The position numbers and the translations under genes are program-made. The notes under the pieces are model-generated. The model saw nothing but the letters and a program-made list of their open reading frames with translations. It did no database searches and was not told where the DNA came from. DNA of 57,500 bases from NCBI GenBank assembly GCA_905221605.1, contig CAJNDS010002324.1, forward strand, positions 1 through 57,500, given 5' to 3'. Source of the DNA: Symbiodinium natans. Taxonomy: Eukaryota; Sar; Dinophyceae; Suessiales; Symbiodiniaceae. Positions 42,545-54,349 of the stretch are shown here, one piece after another. Numbering within the stretch: position 1 is the first letter of the stretch; each line of letters opens with the position of its first letter.

Positions 42545-42890
42545 TAAGCCCAATCAACCTTATGTCGAAGCCCTACAACCGAAACAACAACAACAATAAG
42601 AAAGCTTGCCGCTCTAAGCCCAAGCCCTCATGAACACCGCAGTCCTAAACCAAAAGCTGGAAAGCCCAGATTCGAACCCCCACTCCCAATCAACAACCAG
42701 AAAAAAACCACACAAACTTTCCAAAAAAACACTCAGCCATTCACGTCGAGCTTGAGACTTGCGCACAGCTCTTAACCTTGCTGCCCTAACCCGCAGCCCC
42801 GTCCCAAAACCCCAAATATGCCCCACAAAACCCGCACGAGGCTTCTGAGAAGCACTCAAGCTCGACGCTGAACCGCCCTAGTCTTAGCCC
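42545..42890. repeat. End block of unit X, X3 copy
   Basis: Matches 15725-16130 in X1 and 24970-25255 in X2 (for example the AAGAAAGCTTGCCGCTCTAA phrase). No gene. Confidence 0.75.
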
Positions 42891-42923
42891 GAATCAAGGA
42901 CCCCTTGAGACCCCAAACACTAA

Positions 42924-43130
42924 ACTCCGAACTGGAAGACCAAGGACTTTCATGAGAAGATTCTGATTGCGAGGATCGAAAGAAACAGCGACAATCGCAA
43001 GTTTGATGAGCGACAAGCTGCACAAAGGAACACCTTTGATGTATCTTCAAGTCAAGTTCCTCGTGGGCAGAACAAAGATTATGAACAGCAGCAGGGAAAT
43101 TCCTCAGACTTCGATCTAGAGAGGGCTTAA
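42924..43130 (+). CDS. Candidate coding exon, unidentified
   Basis: A 68-codon plus-strand open stretch without ATG, between TAA at 42921 and TAA at 43128. It reads as a hydrophilic, Lys/Glu/Gln/Asn-rich peptide including FHEKILIARIERNSDN, KFDERQAAQRN and DYEQQQGNSSDFD. Such composition is unlike the Arg/Pro/Gly-rich shadow frames that fill this GC-rich window, and codon use is less GC-biased. It lies in unique sequence (42890-43440) between X3 and Y2. It may be one exon of a gene or a relic of one. A GTAAGT donor-like site follows at 43141, beyond the stop. I do not recognise the family. Confidence 0.35.
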   Translation, partial: TPNWKTKDFHEKILIARIERNSDNRKFDERQAAQRNTFDVSSSQVPRGQNKDYEQQQGNSSDFDLERA

Positions 43131-43139
43131 GGGATTTGA

Positions 43140-43620
43140 TCGTAAGTTTCAAGGTTTGCGGCTGACAGGGGGGGGGGGGGGCTACTTCAGTAAACTAAGG
43201 TTGTGCCCTCAAAGCGGCAACCTGAATGAACTCCAACAAATGCATTGGCATAACCATATCCTGGAATCCCAACACTCCGTGGAGCTCTTTGTTTATGAGG
43301 GTTTAGGGTTTTCAGGGATGGGGTAGGCCAGGGACGCTGTTAGAAACGGGCGTAACAGAACGATCCGGACATCCAAAGCGTGCGCCAACCTATGGCTGGC
43401 CTCGATACCGCGCCATCTCGAACCCTTAAGCAACCGATTCAAGAGACTTGCCTTGAACGAACTAGACACAACAAAGTGTATGCTAATGCAAGATCATGTG
43501 TATATATATATATATATGTGCATATCCATATTTATATCCCCTGATCCCTTGAACGCCAGATCTGAAACCCTACACCTTCAAAAAAAGGTCACGGCGTCTT
43601 CGAAGACCAGAAACACTTTC
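43140..43620. other. Non-genic spacer before Y2
   Basis: Contains a run of 12 G (43169-43180), a TA-repeat at 43501-43516 and, from 43550, sequence related to 25435-25500. No gene is seen. Confidence 0.6.
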
Positions 43621-43739
43621 TCAACCCAGATGGCCTGGGCAGGCGCCCCATGGCTGCGCTGTGCTGGGCATCCAGCCTGGGAGCAAAACACATTTCGGGG
43701 GTAAAGGGTTTGGGGTTTAGGGTTTAGGGCTCGGGAACT

Positions 43740-45330
43740 GCCTGAAAACAGTCAAAAAAATGCACAGCCTTGACGCCCTCGACCCTGAACCTTAAGTCCT
43801 GGCTCTTTGAGGCCTTGTGCCTGCTGCCATGTTCATGCCTGCAATGCTGCAAAGCACGCCTTTAGATACGAACAGCCCTAACGCCGAACCATCACGAAGA
43901 CGCACATCGCAATGTTCAGGAAAGGCCCCCCTCCCCCTTCCACTCCACCCGAAGGAAACCCACCCCCAGAGACCAACAGCTCAATCAAGCCTAATCCTAA
44001 CGCAGCATGATGTTCAGGCTGCCTTAGTCACGGAGGGTCCCTTTCGAATCCTTGCGCCTTCAACCCCTCGCGCCTTCAACCCCTCAAGAACCCAAGCCAG
44101 AAGCTTTCCTGAACCACATGAACCCTAAACCTTCCCGTCCGAAGCCGTAACACCTTGAACCACGCCTTCATGAAGCCCCTTTGTGAAAGCCCAAGCAAAC
44201 CCCGAACAACATCCCTAAACTCTGAACCCGAAGCCCCGAAAAACCCTGCAGCCAGTGGTGAAACCCACAAGCCATTCAAAAGACCCTACTTGGAGCTTCA
44301 TCGGTAAGTCTAAGACTTATTTGGTCGCCCAGTAGCCATATGATCATCAGGCCACACTTTTCCTTTTTCATTTGGGCTACCAAGCCTTGTAGGGTTTCAT
44401 GTCTTATGACCCGACTTATGGCCCTACTCTCAAGTACCCGAAGGCCCTAAGGATCCTAAACCCCTTAAAAAGCCCTCCCTAAACCCTCAACTTAGCCCTG
44501 AAACTCTACCTGAAAGTATCCAATGAAGCCCCAAGCACGGCGCCTTCGGGCTCGCCCCCAGGTGAGCGCCAAGGGGCCGGACCTGGAGTTGAACGGGTGG
44601 GGAGCGGGGGAAGGGTTAGGGTGTAGAGCGTAGACGGTTTACAGGGTTTCTCTAGGGCTTATGGGGTTTGTAGGGCGTTTTCAAGGCAGCGTTGTAAGCG
44701 CTTCGGCAGTTCAGGGAGTTCAGGGCGTTGAGGGGTGCGGGAGTTCAGGCCTGCATTTGGGGGCTTCGCCGGCTTGGAAGTCGACCACTCTAGAAGTTGC
44801 TTCGGAGAATGGTCGTTGATAGGCGGGGATGTGGGGTCATTGCCTCCTCTAGCACCCGGCCCCCCCAAAAACCTGGAAGCCCCGACGCGCGTCCTGAGGA
44901 GCTTCCGCTTCTACGCTACTACCCCTAAACATGAAACCCTAAACCCCCTTAGTACCCCTAAACACCAACCCCTATAAGTCCCAAAAGCTCTTGTTGGGCT
45001 CGTGGGGCCGCTTTGGAAACCCCAGAAAGGGCTTCGCTTCATGGAGCTTGGGGGCTCTCACGATCTTGCGACGCCGCGCAGCTCCCCTGGTAGCCGAAAC
45101 CCTAAGAGTGTACCCTAAAAACCCTGTACCCTAAGCCCGAAATCCCAAAGACTAACCCTAAACCCTGTGCCCTACACCCACTGGCAACAGTTGGCTCCAA
45201 AACTCTGAACGGGTTATTGGTTCAGTTCTACTTGGAGGTTCATGGTGCTCACTAACCAATGTTAACTGTACTTATAACTGTACTTATATGCATAATGGGG
45301 CACTTGAGGGGCTTACGAGTGGGTTATAAG
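43740..45330. other. Non-genic left part of Y2
   Basis: Matches 26005-27570 with few differences. No gene is supported. Confidence 0.55.
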
Positions 45331-45334
45331 TACA

Positions 45335-45965
45335 GTTCTAAGTTTAGGGGGTTTAGAGGGTTTGTAGGATTTAGAGGGTTTAGGGGTTTAGAGGGTTTAG
45401 AGGGTTTAGGGGGGTTTAGAAGGTTTAAGGCTTAGGGGCTTAGAGGGTTTAGAGGGTTTAGAGGGCTTAGAGGGCTTAGAGGGTTGAGAGGGCTTAGAAT
45501 TCTGGAGGTTCAGAAGGTTTAGAGGGTTTAGGGGGTTTAGATGGGTCAGAGGGTTTAGGGGTTTAGAAGGTTTAGGGTTTAGGGGTTCAGAGGGTTTAGG
45601 GTTTATAGGGTTTAAAGGGCTTAGAGGGTTTAGGGGTTTAGGGGGTTTAGAAGGTTTTGGGTTCAGGGGGTTTGGGGGTTTAGGGGTTTAGAGGGTTTAG
45701 AGGGTTTAGGGGGTTTTTGGGTTTAGAGGGTTTAGAGGGTTCATGGGGTTTAGAGGGTTTGTAGAGTTTAGAGGGTTTGGAGGGTTTGGGGGTTTAGCGG
45801 GTTTAGAAGGTCTAGGTCGTAGGGGTTGAGGGCTTAGGGGTTTAGGGGGTTTAGAGGGTTTAGGGGCTTTTAAGGGTTTGCGGGATTTAGAGGGTTTATG
45901 GGATTTAGAGGGTTCAGGGGTTTAGAGAGTTTAGGGGGCTTAGAGGGTTTAGGGTTTGTAGGGTT
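45335..45965 (+). repeat. G-rich array of a 9-bp variant (TTTAGAGGG), Y2
   Basis: Longer than its Y1 counterpart by several local duplications, for example repeated GGCTTAGA units at 45460-45495. Confidence 0.9.
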
Positions 45966-46620
45966 CAGGGGTTAGGGTGCAAGGCGACACCCCGAAAGCT
46001 GCTTCAAACCTGACCGAGCCGAGGCACTCGTCAAGGAGGTGCCGTGTTGAGTCATCTCCCGCGACCTCGCCGCCACGCATGCCACGACCTCAACCCTAAA
46101 CCCTCAACCCTAAACCCCAAACCCTAAACCCTAAACCCTTGACCCTTGAACCTCAAGCTGAATTTGAAGCGAATGAGGGTTTGAGCCTCTTGGGATTTCA
46201 GGAGTTTTGGGGCCGCAGGATTCGTTTCAGGCTCTCGCGGAATAGGAGGCTTCGAAAGGGCTAAAGGACGCGGGGGGGGGCCGAAGGTTCGCGACTTTTA
46301 GGGTTACGCTGGGTTTAGGGTTTAGGGTACTTTTAGGCTTCAGGATTTCATTTAGGGAAGAGGGTTGACCTGTGAAGGGGTTGCCGGGTTGCACCGGGAG
46401 CCCCCACCACCGAGATGGCCCAAGCTGAAGCTATGAGAGCTCAACCAAACCCTCTTTAACCCACAAAAAAGGCCTCAACGCCCTAAACCCCGAACCCCCC
46501 CCCCCCCAAAAAAAAAAAAAAAAACAGCCCTAAACCTCCAAACCCTGAGCCCTGGAGCCAACAAAAGATGGTGAAGCCTTCTGTCCCCAAGCGGAAAGAT
46601 GCACAGAGGCAGTTCGGGCA

Positions 46621-46788
46621 CACCCTAAACCCTAAACCCTAAACCCTAAACCCTAAACCCTAAACCCTAAACCCTAAACCCTAAACGCCAATCCCTAAAC
46701 CCTAAACCCTAAACCCTAAACCCTAAACCCTAAACCCTAAACCCTAAACCCTAAACCCTAAACCCTAAACCCTAAACCCTAAACCCTG
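46621..46788 (-). repeat. Interstitial telomere-like array (CCCTAAA), Y2
   Basis: About twenty-three units with one break (CGCCAATCC near 46686). This is the longest CCCTAAA array in the window. Confidence 0.97.
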
Positions 46789-46999
46789 CAAGGCTCGGCC
46801 CGGGCTTCGCAACCCGCCGCGCCTGCTGGTCACAAGCCTGCCTCGGTGTGGAAGATTGGGGTGCTTTTAGGCCTGTTTTAGGGATCGTCGGCTGTTTTCT
46901 GGGCATGAAGCAGTAGACATTGCAAACTCTGCAGTCGTTTTGGGTCGCAGGAAAACATGCCTTGGCAAGAGCTGAGATCGAGCCCCGACACGTTGTTTC

Positions 47000-48354
47000 G
47001 GCATCCTCCGCCAGAATTCTCACAACAGAAGCTAGAGTGCCAGAGCACCCAAGCCGGTGGGCCAATTGCAGCCGCCACGCTACAGTACATACAGCACGTT
47101 GTGTTTTTTGCGCATGTTTTTTCTCGAAGAAAGTGTACTGTCCTGAACACATTGTACGATATACTTGCATGAGACATCGGCCATGTCTTTGATTGCCGTA
47201 GGCTCACCTGAAAAGTTGGTTAACAAAGATTTCGCCTCATGCGGCTCAAAGAGTTCGCCCGGCACAAGTTCTGCACCAGGAAACAACGTGACATTGTCAC
47301 GCATGCCCCTTGCCGGAGCTTGTGTGCATGGGGGGCTGCAAGGGCTCAGTATGGAGCCATGGGGTCTTACCAAGTGAGATGCTCAAGGCGTGGAGGCTCT
47401 GAGGCTGCTGGGGTGTTTGGGCTAAGCCCTTGCAGGTGCTCAAGCAGCACCGGTGGAGACCCTGGAGGGCTTGGCCCTGGATTTCCGGGTGCTCCGCCCC
47501 CCATACTTCTTCAAACCCTTAGCTTTGCCCTTCTTGGCTGGAGGCAACTTCGACTCAAGGTCGACAGGATTCGAGCTCTCCTCGCTGCTCCATGCAGGAG
47601 CACGACGGTCCTCCGCGATGGTCAATGGCAACTTCAGAGACGCAGACCTCAGGAGGACTTTCTTTCTCACTGCCGCACCACACCATCAACCATCACAGCA
47701 GCCTCCATCACAGCAGTCGAACGGGATAAGAAACCTCGCCTCTCCCAACATCCCCAGCCTGCGAGATCACACAGCATCACAACACCCCGGCCTCATTTGA
47801 AGGTCCTGGCGAACCAGGCGCACTTTGCCATGCTTCCTCCTCCAAGAAGGGACAATGAGGACACAACATCAAGAAGTGCCAGCTGTCTGCAACGGCATGT
47901 ACACGTCTACACAGATGTATTTCTCAGGTTGCGAAGGGAGGTGCCACGCGACAGCAAGACAAAACGATTCTGGGAGGTCGGGGGATGCTCTTCGGGCCCA
48001 CGCACGCGCCTTTGTGTCGACAGCTTCGGCGCTGTCAATCACCAAAATCCCAACGTCCAACATGTCCGTGGAGATGGCCGGAGGCTCCTCTACCTTAAGT
48101 GCACGTTGTGGTTGGACCACTCTGAACATATGACTCATATGACGCCTTCCAACATTCACCTTGTTGTTCTGGTTGGCCCAGGCACGGATTCTGAGCCCAT
48201 GAGGTTCGGCTCCGGGGCTCCGGGAAGCTCCTCTCATGGACCCGGCTGCCGTCTTATAAGACTCGAAGGTGCATGACTCAGGGGCCGTTCCAAGCTGCGA
48301 AGCTTTGGGCGCTTCTTGAGACGGGAACGTGTATCCCCAACATGGAATGAGCAT
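47000..48354 (-). CDS. Unidentified multi-exon gene candidate, Y2 copy
   Basis: Counterpart of the locus at 29100-30327. The first stretch is open from an ATG at 48354 (MLIPCWGYTFPSQEAPKASQ) through NNKVNVGRRHMSHMFRVV to about 47970; Y1 has a stop codon near this N-terminus. The basic stretch (about 47670-47440) has two residue differences from Y1 (Asn to Tyr, Cys to Ser). The third stretch (47304-47208) with the TTTTCAG|GTGAGC donor is identical. Short indels between the copies at about 47678-47730 lie outside these stretches, as expected for an intron. A plus-strand frame of 345 codons also spans the locus in Y2 but is broken in Y1, and I treat it as a shadow. The function is unknown. Confidence 0.35.
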
Positions 48355-49019
48355 CCTGGTCCGGTTTTGACTATACTACACTTCAATTACTCTTCGGAGA
48401 TACTTGCACTTTTGTGCACGGCCTTTCTCGCTTGCCGTCGCTCGCCTTGTCAGTGAACATCGGGGGGCGTGACAGAAACTCATGCGGCCATGTTGTGTCG
48501 CACGCTTTCGGGCGCGTGCGCTGGCACTCTGGGCTTCTGAGGGCTTTGATCATGATCAGGAACTGGTAGATGCAATCAGCTTTTCTAATGTCTGCCCCTA
48601 CTACAGTTGCCCTTCCTCCTTCGGTACTCTAAGCATCTAGGGTTGGGCACTACAGGGAAACGCGACTGCTGTTCGAGTCGGTTTCTCACTCCAGACGTAG
48701 CCGAAGGAAGCAATCGCATGGGGCGATCTCATGAGCTGCACCGCTGGCATCTCTGTACTTCTGTGCTCGGGACGCTGCTCAGTCAGCTGGCAAAATCCTA
48801 TGCAACACTGCTTCTGCTAGCCATGGATGCTGTGGTCAGCGCATGCGTGCTGGTATCTGGGCACGGAAATCGCAAGGGGACTGCTAGTCCTCGTACTTAG
48901 ACCGTCAGTCATTGCCGGGAATTTCGGCGGGATCTCTGCGTGTCCACGCATGAGGGCGCGACAACCTTTGGCGATGTTCTCTACACTCAAAATCACTCAA
49001 ACTCAACTTTACCATGTGT

Positions 49020-49049
49020 ATAGATAGATAGATAGATAGATAGATAGAT
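49020..49049. repeat. (GATA)n microsatellite, Y2
   Basis: Same length as in Y1 (31119-31148). Confidence 0.95.
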
Positions 49050-49534
49050 TAATGGATTAGATCGATGGATAGATAGATGGATAATAGATATTCAGATACA
49101 TCTCACAACATCTCTGTCATCTCTGTAAAGTCGTACCAGACCTTTGTGACTACAACGCATGGGTTTGAACAAACGTGGTTTGACACTGGTGGGAAGACTC
49201 CGTCGGGTCCCACGGTCCGCCTCCCCGCTATTATCTTCAATAAAGCCTTAAAAACTCCCCTGCTCCGAGCGCTCCCTGGTCTCCTCATGCAAATTCTCGG
49301 AAGGGGCGTCTTTGCCCCGAGCGTGCTGCGGTGCCGGGGAGTCCTTGCGTAGAAAGCGACTCCGACGTCCGAACATGCCCATGTGCAAGGTCGTACATAC
49401 ATTGCAAAATGAACCACAAGCCTTGTGACAAGACAACCGTTTGTTTTTGCACGGCCTGGCTCTGCTCCTCCTGGAAACATGGTTTGAAAACCTAGCGTAG
49501 GAAGCCATGCTCCACCAACATGGAGAACCCTAAG

Positions 49535-52460
49535 CTAACCAAGGAAAGTAACGCAGTGGAGAACTCTAAGGTCCTCTTCGATTGCATCGATGCGGACGCC
49601 CACGGTGTCGGCTCTGGGTGCTTCTTCACTGGCCGGGATGTCATCGGGCGCAAGCTTGAACTCCAGGTCACAAACTCGCACAGCATAGCCTGGAAACTTG
49701 TCAAAACTCCACAGGCCACGAAAAAAAGTGCGCCTCAAGCTGACGCACCGGTATATATGTGCATCCCGCCTGCAAAAAGCCACGTGCTCAGGAGGAGGCT
49801 CAAGAACTGCACAAGCAGTTGATCAGCCGTCTGGGCTGAGTAGAGAAGCGAGTAGGCGGTGATGCACCCGCAGAAAAATGCCTCCGAGCGTTGCTCCTCC
49901 TCAACAGCGGCTGCGGCACTTGCCAGAAGAAGCTTCGCTTGCCATGGTTCCAAGCTACAACACGAAGACTCAAGTCAAAAAAGTCCCTGTCAAACGCCGA
50001 AGCAGGCCCTTTACTTTGAACATCCACGTCCTATGAGGGCGCTGTAAGGATCATCTAGGATATGGGCACTGTAGAGATGCTCTGTAGGATGTGGTTTTGG
50101 GATACGACCCGAGCTGAGTCCAAGCCACCTCGATGAAGTCCAAGAGGTCCTTCCGCATGAGGCCTGTGCGCAAGGAGTCCTTGATCGCCTGTGCGTCATG
50201 TGCGTGTGACGCAGGGAGACTCAGGGATGGAGAGCTTGGCTCGACACGTCTTGAAAGTGTTGTATACCTGACTACGACCTCTAGATCTGTGTGACTGACT
50301 CGGTGCTTTCTCAAGATTGTGGAAGACAACTCAACGGTTCTCCGGGAAGCAGGCTCCATTCCTGCAGGCCTCGCGGAGACGCCAAGGAGGGAGGGCAGAC
50401 AGCTGCTTCAGCACACTGCGAGCCACCAGGAAGCTGATCACCCCAGCGAACAGGTGGTGCTTCGTGACCAGCAAGGTGACGATGGTGTTGATGTCAAGCC
50501 CAACATCCAGCACCAGCAAGGCCAAGCCCTGCCACACCCCGGCCCGCCAAGGCCACGAGAAACCGACCACCGGCCTGAGACTCTTGTGCACCGTGCAGAA
50601 ATCTTGGGGGCGAGTGCTCTGAAGCAACTCTTTTACGGCCCAGCGCTTCACGTCCTCAGCAACTCTGCGCTTTCGAATCCGTGCTCGCAAGCTGGGCGCG
50701 CAGGAGTTCAGGACTGCGCAGAGCAGACAGAGCAAGTAGAAGCCCAGAAGGCCCAAATACGAGTGCCGAGCCAGATCAAAAAGACCAATTGCTGAAACAC
50801 CGCCAGGGGCCCACTGGAAAAGCCAGTGCTGACGCAGCCGGCTGCTATCCCACGCATTGAACTTGCTCCGCGACCAGTCCACAAGGGCAGGATTCAGCAG
50901 CATGGAATCGGAGGCGCCCACCGTGGAATGTATGGAAAACAAGTACGCGTCGCCAAATACCGAGAAGTATAATCCGCCACAAAGACATGTCAAGATCAGA
51001 GTGCGCAGGAAGCCGGCCACCTGGACAGCGGCTTCGGGAAACCGTAATTTCTAGTCGCTCACTGGTCTTGGAAATGTGGGTGCGACTGTGGTCTCAAACT
51101 GTGCTAAGCCGACAAAGCCTTAGAGGGCTGCAGGTGTTAGGGTTGAAGGGCTTAAGGGTTCAAGTGCTTGCAGGACTGAGGGGTTTAGGGTTTGAAGTTC
51201 GGGGTTGGCTTCATCGCGACGTGGTGGCTGGTTGATGCCCTGGCGGTGATTACTTACACCCTCAAATCTAAACCCAAAGCCTACATTCGAAACCATAAAA
51301 CCTGAAATCGACACCACAACAAACCCAAACCCAAAACACCAAAACACGAGCCCTAAACCCCAAACATCCCCAAACCACGAGCCCTAAGCCCCAAACCCCG
51401 TTTGAAAAAAACGAACTTGCTGCGCGTGGCGTCTGCCTCATTGACCCTCACTTGCTGTTGATCCTGATAAGCATCTCGACCAGTTGCTCCCCGGAAATCC
51501 CAGAAATTCCTCCCAGAAAAAAGTTTCGCCTGGCCTTGTCTTTCAGGGCCCGGCCCAGCCCTCCAAAGTGGCGCTTTCACTGACCCGCCTACAAGGAGGA
51601 GGAAAAGAAGCCTCCATAAAGGCCCATTTCCGCCATCAAAAACCCTGCTAGAATCGACATGAATGACGGTACCGGAATGCCTTACGCGAGCCTCTTCAGT
51701 GATCCACTATGAACGGCCTACATGGGCGTTTCGAAGGGGAACCGATTGCCCGAAACCTTTGTAAGAGCACGTCGCCGAGGTGGCTATAAACTGAATCTTC
51801 GGAAGTGAAGTCGTGTGTCTCTTCTTCGTAACTCGTTCCCCTTGTTCAGAAGTTCTCATACGTGACAAAACCACAGGAGCTGAGCGAGCAAAGTTGGGCC
51901 TGTGAGGCTGTGTCCTTGGTCATGATGGCCTTCGCGGGGGCTTGGAGCAGACTCCCGACTCCGTAGTGCCTGGCTGCCGGGCCGACGTAGCAGAGGAGGA
52001 CCACCGGCAGCCACCAAATCCAGCGAACCAGCAAGTTCGCGAACCCCAACCACAAAACGGCAACTAAGACTTCGAGCCACCTCCACAGCCTGAGGAGCCA
52101 CGCGTTTTTCGCAAAGGCTAGGCTCACCAGCTGCTTGGCACCCTGCTCGAAGGGGTCCTCCGCCAGCCGTCTGCTTTGCCGCTTCTTCGTCCACTTGGCT
52201 GCGAGAGTCTCCAGACGAATGGCTACAACTGCCGCACTGACAGCGGAGACCAATGCAACCCATGTGAGCCAGTCGGACAGGGTGTTGGCAATCACATCCT
52301 CGAACGTGATGCGGGATTGCAAGAACTCCTTCATGCCAAGATGAATGGCTCTCCCTTTTTCACAGGCAGTTCTCACGCCGGACAGACCAAACCCCACGAT
52401 GAAAAGCGCGACCCCCAAAACCCACGGCCAGACCGGCGCCTGCGAGAGCGAAATGTCCAC
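49535..52460 (-). CDS. Multi-pass membrane protein, at least five exons, Y2 copy
   Basis: Exons by the Y1 model: 52460-51900, 51020-50370, 50188-50109, 49954-49770 and 49689-49535. All splice sites are conserved. Differences from Y1 in coding sequence are few and mild (RRVPEDV to RRVAEDV, AGLWQG to AGVWQG), and no stop or frame change is seen, so both copies look functional. Just downstream of the first exon the copies differ by one base in length (near 51852), which is expected if that sequence is intron; read straight through, Y2 would end in TYENF. Topology is about ten hydrophobic segments with an acidic tail. The 5' exon is not identified. Confidence 0.65.
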
Positions 52461-52921
52461 CTACAACGAGTGAGTGCAATTTCGAGCACGGAATGCGCAC
52501 CGACGCCGGAGAAAGTACCGTCGCGAAGCCAAATGCCACGCTTCGAGACGTGCGGCGTGCTCACGGGACTTTCAGAAATGATGCCCGGCCAAGAATGTGC
52601 TAGTTCTGCACTTCACGAGGAGCATGCAAGGAAAGAGCTCCGTGTCGAGCACGCAGATCCTTGTAAGGGACACACGAGGCGAACCCATCCAACACCCCCA
52701 AAAAAGCAGGAGCGTACGTCCCATGTTTTCGCAACACGGAGCCACCCAAGCCTCAAAAGGGTGCAATCTTGGGCGTTTGTACGTAACCAGCCACCCTGGA
52801 ATCCCGTAGTCAAAGCCCACCTGTGGGTGAAAGCTGCGCGCCCGGGCGTTGAACAACTATCTCAACCTAACCCTCTTTACTCTTCACGTTAGAACCCCTT
52901 AGCAACCTTAGCGTTGCCAGG

Positions 52922-54330
52922 TTACTTGGGGAAAAAGATCGAGAGAACAATCCATGATGTCATGAAGCCAGTCTCTTGTTGCCCGTCCTTGGCTTCGGGA
53001 TCCTTCAGCCGGTCCACGAGTGCGCCAAAGATGTCAGCCCAACTGGGGCGCCCGCCACAGCTGGCAAGCCAGAAATGCACATCCGACTCCCGCAAATCCT
53101 CCGGCTTTGAGCACTGCAAGTCCGCCGCAGCCTCCTTCCAGGCTTGAGGGACTTCGGTCAGGTTGAGATGGCAAACTGTGTCGACCAGGAAGCGGCATTC
53201 CAATTCAACTGTCAAGCTGTCTGTGTCAGCAGCACTTGCTTCGAGCCATTGCGCCAGGAGGAGTTGGATGACCTGAACGCGGTGCTCTCTGGCTGCGGTG
53301 TGCAAAGGAGTGTCGCCCAAGTCGTCCGCAAGCTTGAGGCAATCAGGACATTGCTGGGCAAGGACACGAACGATCTCGGTGTTGCCATAACTGGCTGCCG
53401 TGTGCAAAGGAATCCGGCCGTCATCGTCCGCAAGCTTGAGGCAATCAGGACATTGCTGGGCAAGGAAACGAACGATCTCGGTGCTGCCATAACTGGCTGC
53501 CGTGTGCAAAGGAGTCTCGCCCCCGGCGCCAGCAACCTTGAGGCAATCAGGCCATTGCTGGGCAAGGAAACGAACGATCTCGATGTTGTCACGACTGGCT
53601 GCTATGTGCAAAGGAGTCCAGCCGTAGCCGTTCGCAAGCTTGAGGCCCTCGGGCCATTGCTGGGCAAGGAAACGAACGATCTCGATGTTGTCACGACTGG
53701 CTGCTATGTGCAAAGGAGTCCTGCCGTCATCGTCCGGAAGCTTGAGGCCGTCGGGCCATTGCTGGGCAAGGAAACGAACGATCTCGATGTTGCCATGACT
53801 GGCTGCTATGTGCAAAGGAGTCCAGCCCCAGTTGTCAGCAAGCTTGAGTCCGTCGGGCCACTGGTCTAACAGAAGCTTCACGAGCTCGATGCTGCCGTTG
53901 TGGCAAGCGAGGTGCAACGGCACGCGGTCCAAACCGTCCGTGGCTTGCGCACCCTCTGGCCAGGCAGTGAGTAGTAACCGCACGACAGCGACATCTCCCT
54001 GCCAGCTGGCTTCATGCAGCAGAGTGGTCTTCACCCCATCCTCACCGAAGAACACCATAGTGAAGCTGCCACTGGCCAGAAGCCTGCCCGGGCGAATTTA
54101 AAGAGTTTCGGGCTTTTGGGGCCTGGGCTGATCAACAACAAGCCATAAGCCAGAACGTCTATTCGGTCCATCGCAAATCGAAAACCCACGGCCACCACTA
54201 TGCCAAGACCAAAAGCCCGTAGCCTCTGAACTGCATCTGCATCGCCGGCGCTCACGGCTGCAAAGAGCTCGTCCTTGGGCCCGGCTGACGCGGCCAAGCT
54301 GCAGAGCCATAGCACAGGCCAGCGATACAT
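52922..54330 (-). CDS. Ankyrin-repeat protein with predicted signal peptide, Y2 copy, two exons
   Basis: The model joins 54330-54224 and 54083-52922: 422 residues, the same length as Y1, with an identical leader (MYRWPVLWLCSLAASAG) and GC-AG intron. Outside the central repeats only about five residues differ (Tyr to Asp, Thr to Ser, Asp to Glu, Met to Ile, Leu to Val). Repeats five and six both read HIAASRDNIEIVRFLAQQWP, identical to each other and different from Y1, while the linker before repeat seven is AGAGG instead of NEWGV. This looks like homogenisation of neighbouring repeats by conversion, possibly with selection on surface positions. Confidence 0.85.
53509..53740 (-). other. Hypervariable central ankyrin repeats, Y2
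   Basis: Counterpart of 35657-35888, with about 26 mismatches by hand count and no length change. The phrase GATGTTGTCACGACTGGC occurs twice, about 102 bp apart, matching the two homogenised repeats. Confidence 0.85.
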
Positions 54331-54349
54331 CTTTCCGGTACACTGTACT

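Noticed and set aside
47239-48276. 345-codon plus-strand open frame
   Set aside because: It is broken into two frames in the near-identical Y1 copy, and several Y1/Y2 differences change its residues while being silent on the minus strand.
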